Of a stretch of 45,797 nt of DNA, positions 7,461 through 13,322 are shown piece after piece. Source of the DNA: a virus; the IMG/VR virus record IMGVR_UViG_3300021511_000012, positions 1-45,797 of that record; one strand, written 5' to 3'. A program made the position numbers and the translations under genes. The stretch's first letter is position 1. Each line of letters opens with the position of its first letter. A model generated the notes under the pieces. That model was not told where the DNA came from. It made no database searches and worked only from the letters and a program-made list of their open reading frames with translations.

Positions 7461-8048
7461 GTGATCCAATCGTTGCCGACCGCATATGACCTCGAACGCC
7501 CTTGGAACCGCCAACCGTGCGACACAGAAGCCCGCTGGCGGGCGTTTCGCACCTACCGCGACCTTGTGCCTCCCCGCACGTTGCCCGGCGCTAGCAAGGC
7601 GCTAGCGAGCCCCGACGGGCGCCCGTTCTGTTTGCGCACGCTGTCGAAGTGGTCAAGCGACGACGCATGGCCCGAGCGCGTGCTTGCCTTCGACCGACAT
7701 CTCGACGCGCATCGCGTGACCGTGATCGAAGACGCGCTTGCCGAAGACGCTCGGGCGGTTGCGAATCGCCATGCGTCGATCGCTCGCGATGCGATCGAAG
7801 TGGCGCACTCGCACGTGCGCACGTGGCTTGCGCAACTCGCCAACGGCGACGCCGTCGAAGTGTGGGAACCGAATGCAGTGCGCGGCATGTTGAAGGACAT
7901 GATCACGCTCGAACGTCTCGTGCGAGGCGAAGCAACCGAGCGCGTCGAGCACGGCTTGTCAGGCGTCGACTTGGGCAAGCTGTCGATCGACGAACTCGAA
8001 GAGCTTCGACGACTCGAAGCAAAGGCGGGCGCCGGCGTGCTAGACTAG
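7461..8048 (+). CDS. Putative terminase small subunit-like HTH protein
   Basis: Product of about 195 aa with ERPWNRQPCDTEARWRAFRTY followed by LRTLSKWSSDDAWPERVLAFD, a pattern common to phage small-terminase-like or HTH proteins in which an aromatic, block-like N-terminus precedes a helix-turn-helix and a long helical C-terminus. There is no ATG start in frame; GTG at 7461 is preferred because the earlier GTGs at 7377 and 7443 lie in or near the repeat array. No Shine-Dalgarno is visible. It is the first plus-strand gene, 3.7 kb ahead of the large terminase, and is followed by a strong terminator. The functional call rests on pattern similarity and could be wrong. Confidence 0.6.
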   Translation: MIQSLPTAYDLERPWNRQPCDTEARWRAFRTYRDLVPPRTLPGASKALASPDGRPFCLRTLSKWSSDDAWPERVLAFDRHLDAHRVTVIEDALAEDARAVANRHASIARDAIEVAHSHVRTWLAQLANGDAVEVWEPNAVRGMLKDMITLERLVRGEATERVEHGLSGVDLGKLSIDELEELRRLEAKAGAGVLD

Positions 8049-8074
8049 GCGGCGTGGTTGGCCCTTTCGTGGTG

Positions 8075-8108
8075 CCCCGTCGGGCTCGATGCTCGACGGG
8101 GCTTTTTT
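8075..8108 (+). terminator. Rho-independent terminator after the small terminase-like gene
   Basis: Perfect 8-bp stem CCCCGTCG (8075-8082) / CGACGGGG (8094-8101), an 11-nt loop, then six T at 8103-8108. It lies 27 nt past the TAG of the upstream gene and insulates the control region that follows. Confidence 0.85.
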
Positions 8109-8133
8109 CGTGTAGGTGTGCAAGGCCCGTACC

Positions 8134-8149
8134 ATAAGGCGATCCTTAT
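8134..8149. promoter_or_regulatory. Operator-like palindrome 1 (ATAAGG-CGAT-CCTTAT)
   Basis: A perfect two-arm copy of ATAAGG-N4-CCTTAT in the gene-free interval 8109-8531. The minus strand also reads TATAAGG here (8150-8144). Confidence 0.7.
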
Positions 8150-8172
8150 ACTGAACAAGTGTTAAGCCGAAT

Positions 8173-8191
8173 CGTTTTCGAGGCGAAAACG
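8173..8191. repeat. Inverted repeat CGTTTTCG/CGAAAACG
   Basis: Perfect 8-bp arms at 8173-8180 and 8184-8191 with a 3-nt centre. It could be a hairpin or a protein site; no T-run follows, so it is not a typical terminator. Confidence 0.5.
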
Positions 8192-8218
8192 GGTCCTAGG
8201 TAGGGTGCCCTTCGCGAG

Positions 8219-8240
8219 CCCTTCTAGGCCCCTTCTAGGC
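8219..8240. repeat. Tandem 11-bp direct repeat
   Basis: CCCTTCTAGGC occurs twice head to tail (8219-8229 and 8230-8240). CTAG is otherwise uncommon in this window. Function unknown. Confidence 0.6.
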
Positions 8241-8277
8241 CCGGCAATCGGCATAAGGAAAAGTACTACATGTCGTT

Positions 8278-8293
8278 ATAAGGGTAGGCTTAT
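8278..8293. promoter_or_regulatory. Operator-like palindrome 2 (ATAAGG-GTAG-GCTTAT)
   Basis: Eleven of twelve arm positions match ATAAGG-N4-CCTTAT. The right arm also belongs to CTTATGCC (8289-8296), which can pair with GGCATAAG at 8250-8257, so two hairpins compete here. Confidence 0.6.
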
Positions 8294-8326
8294 GCCTTAC
8301 CTGAACGGGCGACGAAAGCAAGACGG

Positions 8327-8460
8327 GTGCCAAGCTATAAGGCTACCCTTATAGCTGGCACGGCTCGTGCTACGCGCGCTCGGGCGCGATTGAGTACTGT
8401 CAAGCGGGGCGGGCGAGGTCGAGCGGGTCGAGATCGCTCGACAAGAGCCGTGCCAACTAT
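8327..8460. other. Foldable element with mutually exclusive stems; candidate structured RNA or complex operator
   Basis: Segment 8351-8361 can pair in two ways. In state A it pairs back to 8327-8338 around operator 3, extending that palindrome to a 15-bp stem with one bulged A. In state B, 8351-8366 pairs with 8445-8460 in a 16-position stem with one mismatch. State B encloses two further hairpins: CGCGC/GCGCG at 8373-8388 and the perfect 8-bp GTCGAGCG/CGCTCGAC at 8418-8442. The result resembles a three-way junction RNA. No open reading frame with coding character covers the region. Whether it is transcribed, and on which strand, is unknown. Confidence 0.5.
8334..8355. promoter_or_regulatory. 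Operator-like palindrome 3, extended
   Basis: Nine-base perfect arms GCTATAAGG (8334-8342) and CCTTATAGC (8347-8355) around the spacer CTAC. The core ATAAGG-N4-CCTTAT is at 8337-8352. TATAAGG is present on both strands. Confidence 0.72.
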
Positions 8461-8495
8461 CGACCTTATCGAGCGAAGAAAAACGCCGATAGGAC

Positions 8496-8524
8496 TTGAC
8501 CGGGCATAAGGATAGCCTTATATC
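8496..8524 (+). promoter_or_regulatory. Candidate promoter with operator between -35 and -10
   Basis: TTGACC (8496-8501) and TATATC (8519-8524) are 17 nt apart. The palindrome 8506-8521 fills the spacer and overlaps the -10, a classic repression geometry. The ATG of the next gene is at 8532, so the transcript would have almost no leader, and no ribosome binding site is seen. Confidence 0.6.
8506..8521. promoter_or_regulatory. Operator-like palindrome 4 (ATAAGG-ATAG-CCTTAT)
   Basis: A perfect two-arm copy of the consensus placed inside the 8496-8524 promoter, directly upstream of the ATG at 8532. Confidence 0.72.
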
Positions 8525-8531
8525 TATATAC

Positions 8532-8744
8532 ATGAAGACGACAACGAACACCGCCCCGACCCGCAAACTTCAGACTTGGATCAACGCCAGCGGTTGCCGC
8601 GGTCGCGTTGTCTCGACCAAGTGCGACCCGCGCAGTATCGCGAAGCGCTGGACCGCGGTTATCCGCTACAGCGGCGAAGCGCACACCGTCGTCGGTTCGA
8701 GCTTCTCTGAGATCCAAGGGCGCTATATGGATCTGTTCCGATAG
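8532..8744 (+). CDS. Small basic protein of unknown function, 70 aa
   Basis: Starts at ATG 8532 just after the repressible promoter; the product begins MKTTTNTAPTRKLQTWINAS and ends YMDLFR. It is basic (many Lys and Arg) with a predicted beta-rich centre (RWTAVIRYSGEAHTVVGSSF). An upstream in-frame TTG at 8496 is the promoter's own -35 and is not a credible start. No family recognised. As the first gene behind an operator-controlled promoter it is a candidate early or regulatory gene product. Confidence 0.7.
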   Translation: MKTTTNTAPTRKLQTWINASGCRGRVVSTKCDPRSIAKRWTAVIRYSGEAHTVVGSSFSEIQGRYMDLFR

Positions 8745-8764
8745 CCCCGACCCCGCCCCGCACG

Positions 8765-8789
8765 AGCCCGTGAGCGCAAGCCACGGGCT
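8765..8789 (+). terminator. Weak stem-loop after the 70-aa gene
   Basis: Perfect 8-bp arms AGCCCGTG (8765-8772) and CACGGGCT (8782-8789) with a 9-nt loop, followed by only TTCG. It may be an attenuator or Rho-aided terminator. Confidence 0.4.
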
Positions 8790-8811
8790 TTCGACGTAGA
8801 ACGTTGCCGCC

Positions 8812-9147
8812 GTGCCCGTGCCCGAGCGCACCCGCTCATACCGCCCGGTCGCCTACCTCGACGCGATCAACTTCCTTCGCTCGACCATCGCGACGCGCAT
8901 CGGTGCGCCGCAAGGCGAAGGGCTCTTGACCCCGAATCAGGCGTCGGTTGCCTTCGGCGACTGGACCGAGCCCCGACACGAAGCCTTCGCCGAGCGCAAC
9001 ATGTGGGGCTTGTACAACGCGATCACGGAAGGGCTCAAGAAGGGCGCACCGGCCCGTACCATCGAGCGCCATGCGAACGCGCACTCGTTCATGGTCGGCA
9101 TGTGCAGCACCGACCGCCCGAGCCGCCCGAGCGTCGCCAGCAACTAG
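8812..9147 (+). CDS. Short protein resembling the C-terminal part of DUF932
   Basis: A 111-aa frame from GTG 8812 (another GTG at 8818). The segment MWGLYNAITEGLKKGAPAR followed by an ER...AH...M tail matches what I recall of the C-terminus of DUF932 phage/plasmid proteins, where an aromatic-LYNAxTE motif is the hallmark. Full DUF932 proteins are usually well over 200 aa, so this is either a reduced stand-alone version or a decayed remnant. The N-terminal 35 residues (YLDAINFLRSTIATRIGAPQ) show no motif. No ribosome binding site is obvious. Function of the family is not established. Confidence 0.6.
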   Translation: MPVPERTRSYRPVAYLDAINFLRSTIATRIGAPQGEGLLTPNQASVAFGDWTEPRHEAFAERNMWGLYNAITEGLKKGAPARTIERHANAHSFMVGMCSTDRPSRPSVASN

Positions 9148-9205
9148 GCCCCATTGTTCGGCCCAGAACGGCCCGCACACGCTCGACGTGTTGCGGGCGT
9201 TGCTG

Positions 9206-9240
9206 GTATAAGGAACAAGACGAACGCCCCGCCACGGGGC
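9206..9240 (+). promoter_or_regulatory. TATAAGG element and leader hairpin before the 9262 gene
   Basis: TATAAGG at 9206-9212 may be a -10 box; no convincing -35 is spaced at 17 nt. A hairpin GCCCC...GGGGC follows at about 9226-9240 in the presumed leader. The gene itself has an AAAGGGAAG ribosome binding site before ATG 9262. Confidence 0.4.
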
Positions 9241-9261
9241 GCACAGCGCGAAAGGGAAGAC

Positions 9262-9567
9262 ATGCACGAAGAGATCAAGGAACAACTCTCGAAGACGTAC
9301 ATGCGCGGGTTCCGTGCGGCGGTGTCGGGCGCAGCTCGCCCGCCTGAGTCGCTTGTCGAGTGCGCGTTCGGGCGAGGGTACGAACAAGGGCTCGCAGCGG
9401 TGCGGCTCGCCGGGAATGCTGCCGCGCAATATGCCGAGCACGTCGTCGACTCGCCGGCGATGGCTCAAGCGGAAGCGAACGCCAAAGCGGGGCCGCGAGC
9501 TACGAGGCAAGCTTCACGGCATGACGGTCGACCTCAATCACTGGGCGAAGACAACGCCGCCCTATGA
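9262..9567 (+). CDS. Hypothetical helical protein, 101 aa
   Basis: ATG 9262 is preceded by AAGGGAAG at good spacing. The product begins MHEEIKEQLSKTYMRGFRAA and contains GRGYEQGLAAVRLAGNAAAQ, then a low-complexity Arg/Ala tail. The last about 35 residues overlap the next gene in another frame and lose the typical codon bias, so the coding signal may shift frame near 9490-9520; a frameshift or an assembly indel there would join it to the 9521 gene. No family recognised. Confidence 0.6.
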   Translation: MHEEIKEQLSKTYMRGFRAAVSGAARPPESLVECAFGRGYEQGLAAVRLAGNAAAQYAEHVVDSPAMAQAEANAKAGPRATRQASRHDGRPQSLGEDNAAL

Positions 9568-9748
9568 CCCGCGCATGATTGCCGCCGCGCTCGACGGGCT
9601 CGTGCGCACGGCTATGTTCGAAGTCGACGTGCGCCCCGTGTGCACGTCGGCATTCAAAGAAGGCGTGAGCACTTTCGGTTCCGAGCCGCCGACGTGCCAG
9701 ATCTGCGGCGAGCCGCCGCCGGGCAACTGTCCAAGGGGTTGCCCGTGA
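9521..9748 (+). CDS. Small cysteine-rich protein, 75 aa
   Basis: ATG 9521, product MTVDLNHWAKTTPPYDPRMI onward, ending with a cysteine-rich tail (CQICGEPPPGNCPRGCP) that could bind zinc. It overlaps the upstream gene by 47 nt and ends with a TGA overlapping a GTG start. In-frame extension upstream shows poor codon use. No family assigned; the helix AAALDGLVRTAMFEVDVRP is the only other recognisable element. Confidence 0.55.
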   Translation: MTVDLNHWAKTTPPYDPRMIAAALDGLVRTAMFEVDVRPVCTSAFKEGVSTFGSEPPTCQICGEPPPGNCPRGCP

Positions 9749-9912
9749 GCCGCTCTCACGGCCCCGCTACGGTGCTCGCCGCCTTGCTGGCGGGCGCACT
9801 GTTGGCTCACGTGCTCGGCGCTTCACGCCCCGCCCAAGCGGGCGCAAAGAGCGACGAAGCGCGAGCGCTCGAACGGATCGCGCGAGTGCTCGAAAAGAAG
9901 TGCAAGCCGTGA
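9745..9912 (+). CDS. Short exported or membrane-anchored peptide, 55 aa
   Basis: GTG 9745 overlaps the preceding TGA. A hydrophobic segment at about residues 8-22 (TVLAALLAGALLAHVLG) is followed by ASRPAQAGAKS, a plausible signal peptidase site after AQA. The remaining 27 residues are a charged helix (ALERIARVLEKKCKP). A periplasmic or inner-membrane peptide is likely. Its role is unknown; superinfection exclusion or envelope modulation would be guesses. Confidence 0.55.
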   Translation: MSRSHGPATVLAALLAGALLAHVLGASRPAQAGAKSDEARALERIARVLEKKCKP

Positions 9913-10118
9913 TCCGCTACTACATGCGCGCCGTCGCGCCCGACGACGTGTGCCTTGTCGATCGCTTGCCGTGCTTCCGAACCGAAGTCGTCGTCGAGCG
10001 CTTGTGTAAGTGCGCACGTTGCGGGCTCGCGTGGTTCGCCGAAGTCGGCACGACAACCGAGCATCGTTGCGGCGGGCGTGTCGAGCGCTTCGAGGTTCCA
10101 ACGAATGTCGAACCGTGA
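9909..10118 (+). CDS. Small zinc-ribbon protein, 69 aa
   Basis: GTG 9909 overlaps the preceding TGA by GTGA. CKCARC at about residues 36-41 and HRC near 55-57 form a likely zinc-ribbon. The N-terminal half (MIRYYMRAVAPDDVCLVDRL) is beta-prone. No family recognised. It sits in a run of tightly overlapped small genes of unknown function. Confidence 0.6.
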   Translation: MIRYYMRAVAPDDVCLVDRLPCFRTEVVVERLCKCARCGLAWFAEVGTTTEHRCGGRVERFEVPTNVEP

Positions 10119-10344
10119 TCAAGGGAGCAAGCGCGGCAACGCCAAGCTCGACGAAGACAAGGTCGCACGAGCCCGCCGACTGTACCTCGAAGGCTGGTCG
10201 GCGGGCTCGCTTGCGGCGCTCTTCGGCGTGACTCCAACCGTTATGCACTTCGCGATCGTCGGGCGCACTTGGCGTCACGTTCGCAACCCGCCGCCCGTGC
10301 GCAAGGGTTTGCGCCCTTGCTACTGGCGCCAGAAACCGTGTTAG
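10105..10344 (+). CDS. Small helix-turn-helix protein (Hin/resolvase-like HTH), 79 aa
   Basis: Residues about 13-60 (NAKLDEDKVARARRLYLEGW, then LAALFGVTPTVMHFAIVGRT) match the short helix-turn-helix found in resolvase tails and ahead of phage HNH endonucleases. No catalytic domain follows, so this is a free-standing DNA-binding module. It overlaps the zinc-ribbon gene by 14 nt. It might be a regulator, or a remnant of a homing endonuclease that lost its nuclease part. Confidence 0.65.
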   Translation: MSNRDQGSKRGNAKLDEDKVARARRLYLEGWSAGSLAALFGVTPTVMHFAIVGRTWRHVRNPPPVRKGLRPCYWRQKPC

Positions 10345-10381
10345 GCTCGACACGTCGGCGCGGCCCTATCCCGCCGACACG

Positions 10382-10419
10382 AGCCCCGCACGCCCCGTGC
10401 GTTCGTAGCGTGCGGGGCT
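10382..10419 (+). terminator. Strong stem-loop, probable terminator
   Basis: Perfect 11-bp arms AGCCCCGCACG (10382-10392) and CGTGCGGGGCT (10409-10419) with a 16-nt loop lie after the HTH gene. No T-run follows, so termination might be inefficient; it precedes the XRE gene at 10446 and may separate two transcripts. Confidence 0.55.
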
Positions 10420-10445
10420 CACCTATTGTGTGGTAATAAGGATCT

Positions 10446-10694
10446 ATGAACGCACGAAAAGAAACCACGATCGTCGGGCCTTGTCGAGATGTGCCCTTCG
10501 GTTCGATCATTCGTGAGGCTTGGCAAGCGTCGGGGCTCACGCAAAAACAATTCGCCGAACGCCTAGGCGTGAAGCAACCACGCGTCGCCGAGATCTTCGC
10601 GAGCGAGTCGATAACCGAACACTTGCTCGATCGGTGCGTCGCCGCTCTCGGGCACGAACTCGAAGTGCGAATCGTCGGAAGGGTCAAGCGATGA
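10446..10694 (+). CDS. XRE-family helix-turn-helix protein, antitoxin- or Cro-like, 82 aa
   Basis: The helix-turn-helix runs from about residue 30 to 60 ([20 protein letters not shown], then [20 protein letters not shown]). Length and the [19 protein letters not shown]-like core resemble HigA/MqsA-type or Cro-like regulators; no toxin gene adjoins it. AAGGA lies just before ATG 10446. It heads a plus-strand group leading through the methylase into the terminase, so it may regulate late-gene entry or the methylase. Confidence 0.82.
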   Translation: MNARKETTIVGPCRDVPFGSIIREAWQASGLTQKQFAERLGVKQPRVAEIFASESITEHLLDRCVAALGHELEVRIVGRVKR

Positions 10695-11056
10695 GCATCA
10701 AAGGCAAAGGCGGCGAGTTCGAGATCGTGCCCGCAAGGAAGGCGACACATGCCCCGCTCGACGAAGTGATCCGAGCGCTCGACGAAGGCGACGGCGCGAG
10801 CATTGCCGAGCACGGCGCCGACATCGCGGGTTGGCTCAAAGAGCTACGACGCTATCGCGAGACGATCACTTGCTCGGCGTGCGCTCGCACCGTGATCGGT
10901 CGGCACCCGGTGTGCCTCGATTGTTACGAAGCAAGCGTGCGCAAGTTGATCGGCGACAGTCTTCGAGACGTCGTCGGGAACGTGAACGACGACACGACGC
11001 GAGAGCGGATCAAGGCGAAGCTACGCACGATCCTCGAAAGGAAGATCGGGCGATGA
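10691..11056 (+). CDS. Hypothetical protein with CxxC...CxxC zinc site, 121 aa
   Basis: ATG 10691 overlaps the XRE stop (ATGA). Two CxxC pairs, CSAC and CLDC, about 17 residues apart in the middle of the protein, indicate a zinc ribbon. The N-terminus is a beta-rich stretch plus helix ([20 protein letters not shown]), and the C-terminus is helical and basic ([20 protein letters not shown]). Not assigned to a family. It is also overlapped by the methylase gene downstream. Confidence 0.7.
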   Translation: MSIKGKGGEFEIVPARKATHAPLDEVIRALDEGDGASIAEHGADIAGWLKELRRYRETITCSACARTVIGRHPVCLDCYEASVRKLIGDSLRDVVGNVNDDTTRERIKAKLRTILERKIGR

Positions 11057-11796
11057 TCAAGAGCGCAATCGAGAGGCAACACAAGCGCAACGCCGGCGCC
11101 GTCGAGTGCGTCGCGTGCGGCGGCTCGGGCACGTCGAGCAAAGGCAAAGAGTGCGCGGCGTGCAAGGGCACGGGCTCGATCCCGAAAGCCAACTACAACG
11201 CACAACACTCGTCGAAGAGCAACGAGCACTATACGCCCGCCGAGATCGTGAACGCCGCACGGTTCACGCTCGGCGGGATCGATCTCGATCCGGCGTCGTG
11301 CACGCTCGCGAACGAGGTCGTGAAAGCGGCGGCGTTCTACGGGCCGGGATCGGAGTTCGCCGAAGACGGGCTCGGCGAACCGTGGCTTGGTCGCGTGTTC
11401 TGCAACCCGCCCGGCGGGCGAGCGCCCGACGGCATGCCGACGAAGAGCAATGCTGCCTTGTGGTGGATGGTACTTGCCGAAGCGTGGCGAACGGGCGAAG
11501 TCGAAGCGGCGATCTTCGTCGGCTTCACGCTTGAGATCTTGCGAAGCGCGCAAGGGCTCGACGTGCCGCAACCTCTCGACTTCCCCTTGTGCGTGCCTTC
11601 GTCGCGCATCGCCTTCGACACGCTCGGCGTCGAAGGCAAGTGCAACACCGAGAGCATCGGCAAGCGTTGCACTTCGTCGCAACCGACACACGCGAACGTG
11701 ATCGTGTTCTTGCCGCCGCACCAAGAACACGACGCCGCCGACGCCGTCGATCGTTTCGTCGACGCCTTCACACCGATCGGGCGATGCCGGATCTGA
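11053..11796 (+). CDS. Dam-like DNA N6-adenine methyltransferase with N-terminal DnaJ-type zinc knuckles
   Basis: A 247-aa protein. Residues 19-41 hold CVACGGSG and CAACKGTG, two CxxCxGxG units like half of a DnaJ central zinc domain. The remainder follows the phage Dam family (PF05869 pattern): NEHYTP near 57-62, DLDPAS at 77-82, VKAAAFY, then RVFCNPPGG with the catalytic NPPx at 118-121. It would methylate adenine in phage DNA to evade host restriction. GATC is far commoner here than expected, which may be its target, but specificity is not proven. The zinc-knuckle fusion is unusual for the family. Confidence 0.82.
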   Translation: MIKSAIERQHKRNAGAVECVACGGSGTSSKGKECAACKGTGSIPKANYNAQHSSKSNEHYTPAEIVNAARFTLGGIDLDPASCTLANEVVKAAAFYGPGSEFAEDGLGEPWLGRVFCNPPGGRAPDGMPTKSNAALWWMVLAEAWRTGEVEAAIFVGFTLEILRSAQGLDVPQPLDFPLCVPSSRIAFDTLGVEGKCNTESIGKRCTSSQPTHANVIVFLPPHQEHDAADAVDRFVDAFTPIGRCRI

Positions 11797-13322
11797 AGAT
11801 ACCGATCGAACGGCTCGATCGCGAAGTCGTCATGCGCGACGAAGCGGGCTCACTACACCGCTTCGTGCGCATGGCGTTTCACCAAGTCGAGCCGACGCCG
11901 TTCGTTGACAATTGGCACATAGGGATCTTGTGCTCCTACCTCGAAGCGGTGAGCCGCGGCGAGATTCAACGGCTCGTGATCAACGTGCCGCCGGGCACCA
12001 TGAAGTCGCTTTGCGTGTCGGTGTTCTGGCCCTTGTGGGAATGGCTCAAGAGACCTGAAACCAAGTGGATGTTCGCGAGCTACGACGCGACGTTGTCGGC
12101 TCGCGACGGGCGACGAATGTTGCGCGTCTTACAATCGAAGTGGTTTCAAAAGCGCTTCGATCCGAGGCTTACCGAGCTACGCCCGGCGGCGACCGACTTC
12201 GACAACACCGACGGCGGCTTTCGCTTCGCGACGTCGGTTGCCGGCAAGGCGACCGGGCGGCACGCCGACATTCAAGTTGTCGACGATCCGATCAAGCCGC
12301 ACGACATGCGCGGCTCGTTGGCGGTCACGAAGAAAGCGATCGACAACGTGTCTACTTGGTGGAAGGAAACCATGCCGAGTCGGCGCGCCAATCCCGAAAC
12401 CTTCCGACGCGTGATCGTGATGCAACGTTTGCACGAAGACGATCTTGCCGGCGAGATGTTGCGCGAAGGCGGGTGGACGCACCTTTGCTTGCCCATGCGC
12501 GCCGAGCCGACGAAGGTTTGCCCGTGCACCGATCCCGAGTGCACGCCCGAAGATCCGAGGCGCACCGAAGGCGAGTTGCTTTGGCCCGCCCGCTTCCCCG
12601 AAGTCACGGTGCGCGAAGACGAAACGACCGGCATGGGTCCAAGCGTCGCCGCCGCACAGAACCAACAACGCCCGACGCCGGCGAGCGGCGGCATATTCCA
12701 AAAGACTTGGTTTCGCTACTGGCACAACACGGCGGGCACGCCCGTGCCCAGCGATCCGAAGTTCCCGTGTCGTGATACCGAGTGCCGAGTGTTGCCCGAG
12801 TCGGGCACTTGGATCCAATCTTGGGATATGACTTTCAAGGGCACCGACGGCACCGACTTCGTCGCCGGCGGCGTGTGGTTGTATGACCCGCCCGACGCCT
12901 ATCTCGTCGCGCAAGTGTGCGCCCGTTTGAGCTTCGTCGAGACGCTTCGAGCCGTGGTTGCCATGGGCAAGCGATACCCGCTCGCGTTCACTCGTTTGAT
13001 CGAAGACAAGGCGAACGGGCCGGCGGTCGTGAGCATGCTCGAAAAGAAAGTGTCGGGGCTCGTGCTCGTGAATCCGCAAGGCGGCAAAGAGGCTCGCGCG
13101 CACGCGTGTTCGGGGCTCTTTGAAGCCGGGAACGTGTTCATTCCGCACGACGCGATCGCGCCATGGTCGCCAGCCTACCGCGCGCAAGTGTCGACTTTTC
13201 CGCGTGGCGTAAACGATGATATGGTCGACCAAACGACGCAAGCGTTGATCCGACTCCAACAACGACACGTGCCCTTCGTCGAAGCGATGAGAGCCGTGCA
13301 AGGGCAACTAGATGGGCAGTAA
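11784..13322 (+). CDS. terL: Terminase large subunit (TerL)
   Basis: A 512-aa packaging motor. The ATPase domain has Walker A PPGTMKS at 69-75 and Walker B VVDDP with acidic 167-168. The nuclease domain shows [14 protein letters not shown] (D348), LIEDKANG (E407/D408) and [10 protein letters not shown] (D478/D479/D482), the expected metal-binding acids. A cysteine cluster CPCTDPEC at 246-253 is an extra insertion. It is overlapped by the methylase gene upstream and by the portal gene downstream (11 nt). The length and motif order are typical of full terminases. Confidence 0.95.
   Translation: MPDLKIPIERLDREVVMRDEAGSLHRFVRMAFHQVEPTPFVDNWHIGILCSYLEAVSRGEIQRLVINVPPGTMKSLCVSVFWPLWEWLKRPETKWMFASYDATLSARDGRRMLRVLQSKWFQKRFDPRLTELRPAATDFDNTDGGFRFATSVAGKATGRHADIQVVDDPIKPHDMRGSLAVTKKAIDNVSTWWKETMPSRRANPETFRRVIVMQRLHEDDLAGEMLREGGWTHLCLPMRAEPTKVCPCTDPECTPEDPRRTEGELLWPARFPEVTVREDETTGMGPSVAAAQNQQRPTPASGGIFQKTWFRYWHNTAGTPVPSDPKFPCRDTECRVLPESGTWIQSWDMTFKGTDGTDFVAGGVWLYDPPDAYLVAQVCARLSFVETLRAVVAMGKRYPLAFTRLIEDKANGPAVVSMLEKKVSGLVLVNPQGGKEARAHACSGLFEAGNVFIPHDAIAPWSPAYRAQVSTFPRGVNDDMVDQTTQALIRLQQRHVPFVEAMRAVQGQLDGQ

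Noticed and set aside
10446-11056. Toxin-antitoxin pair (XRE plus neighbour)
   Set aside because: The neighbour is a zinc-ribbon protein without RelE/HigB or other toxin features.
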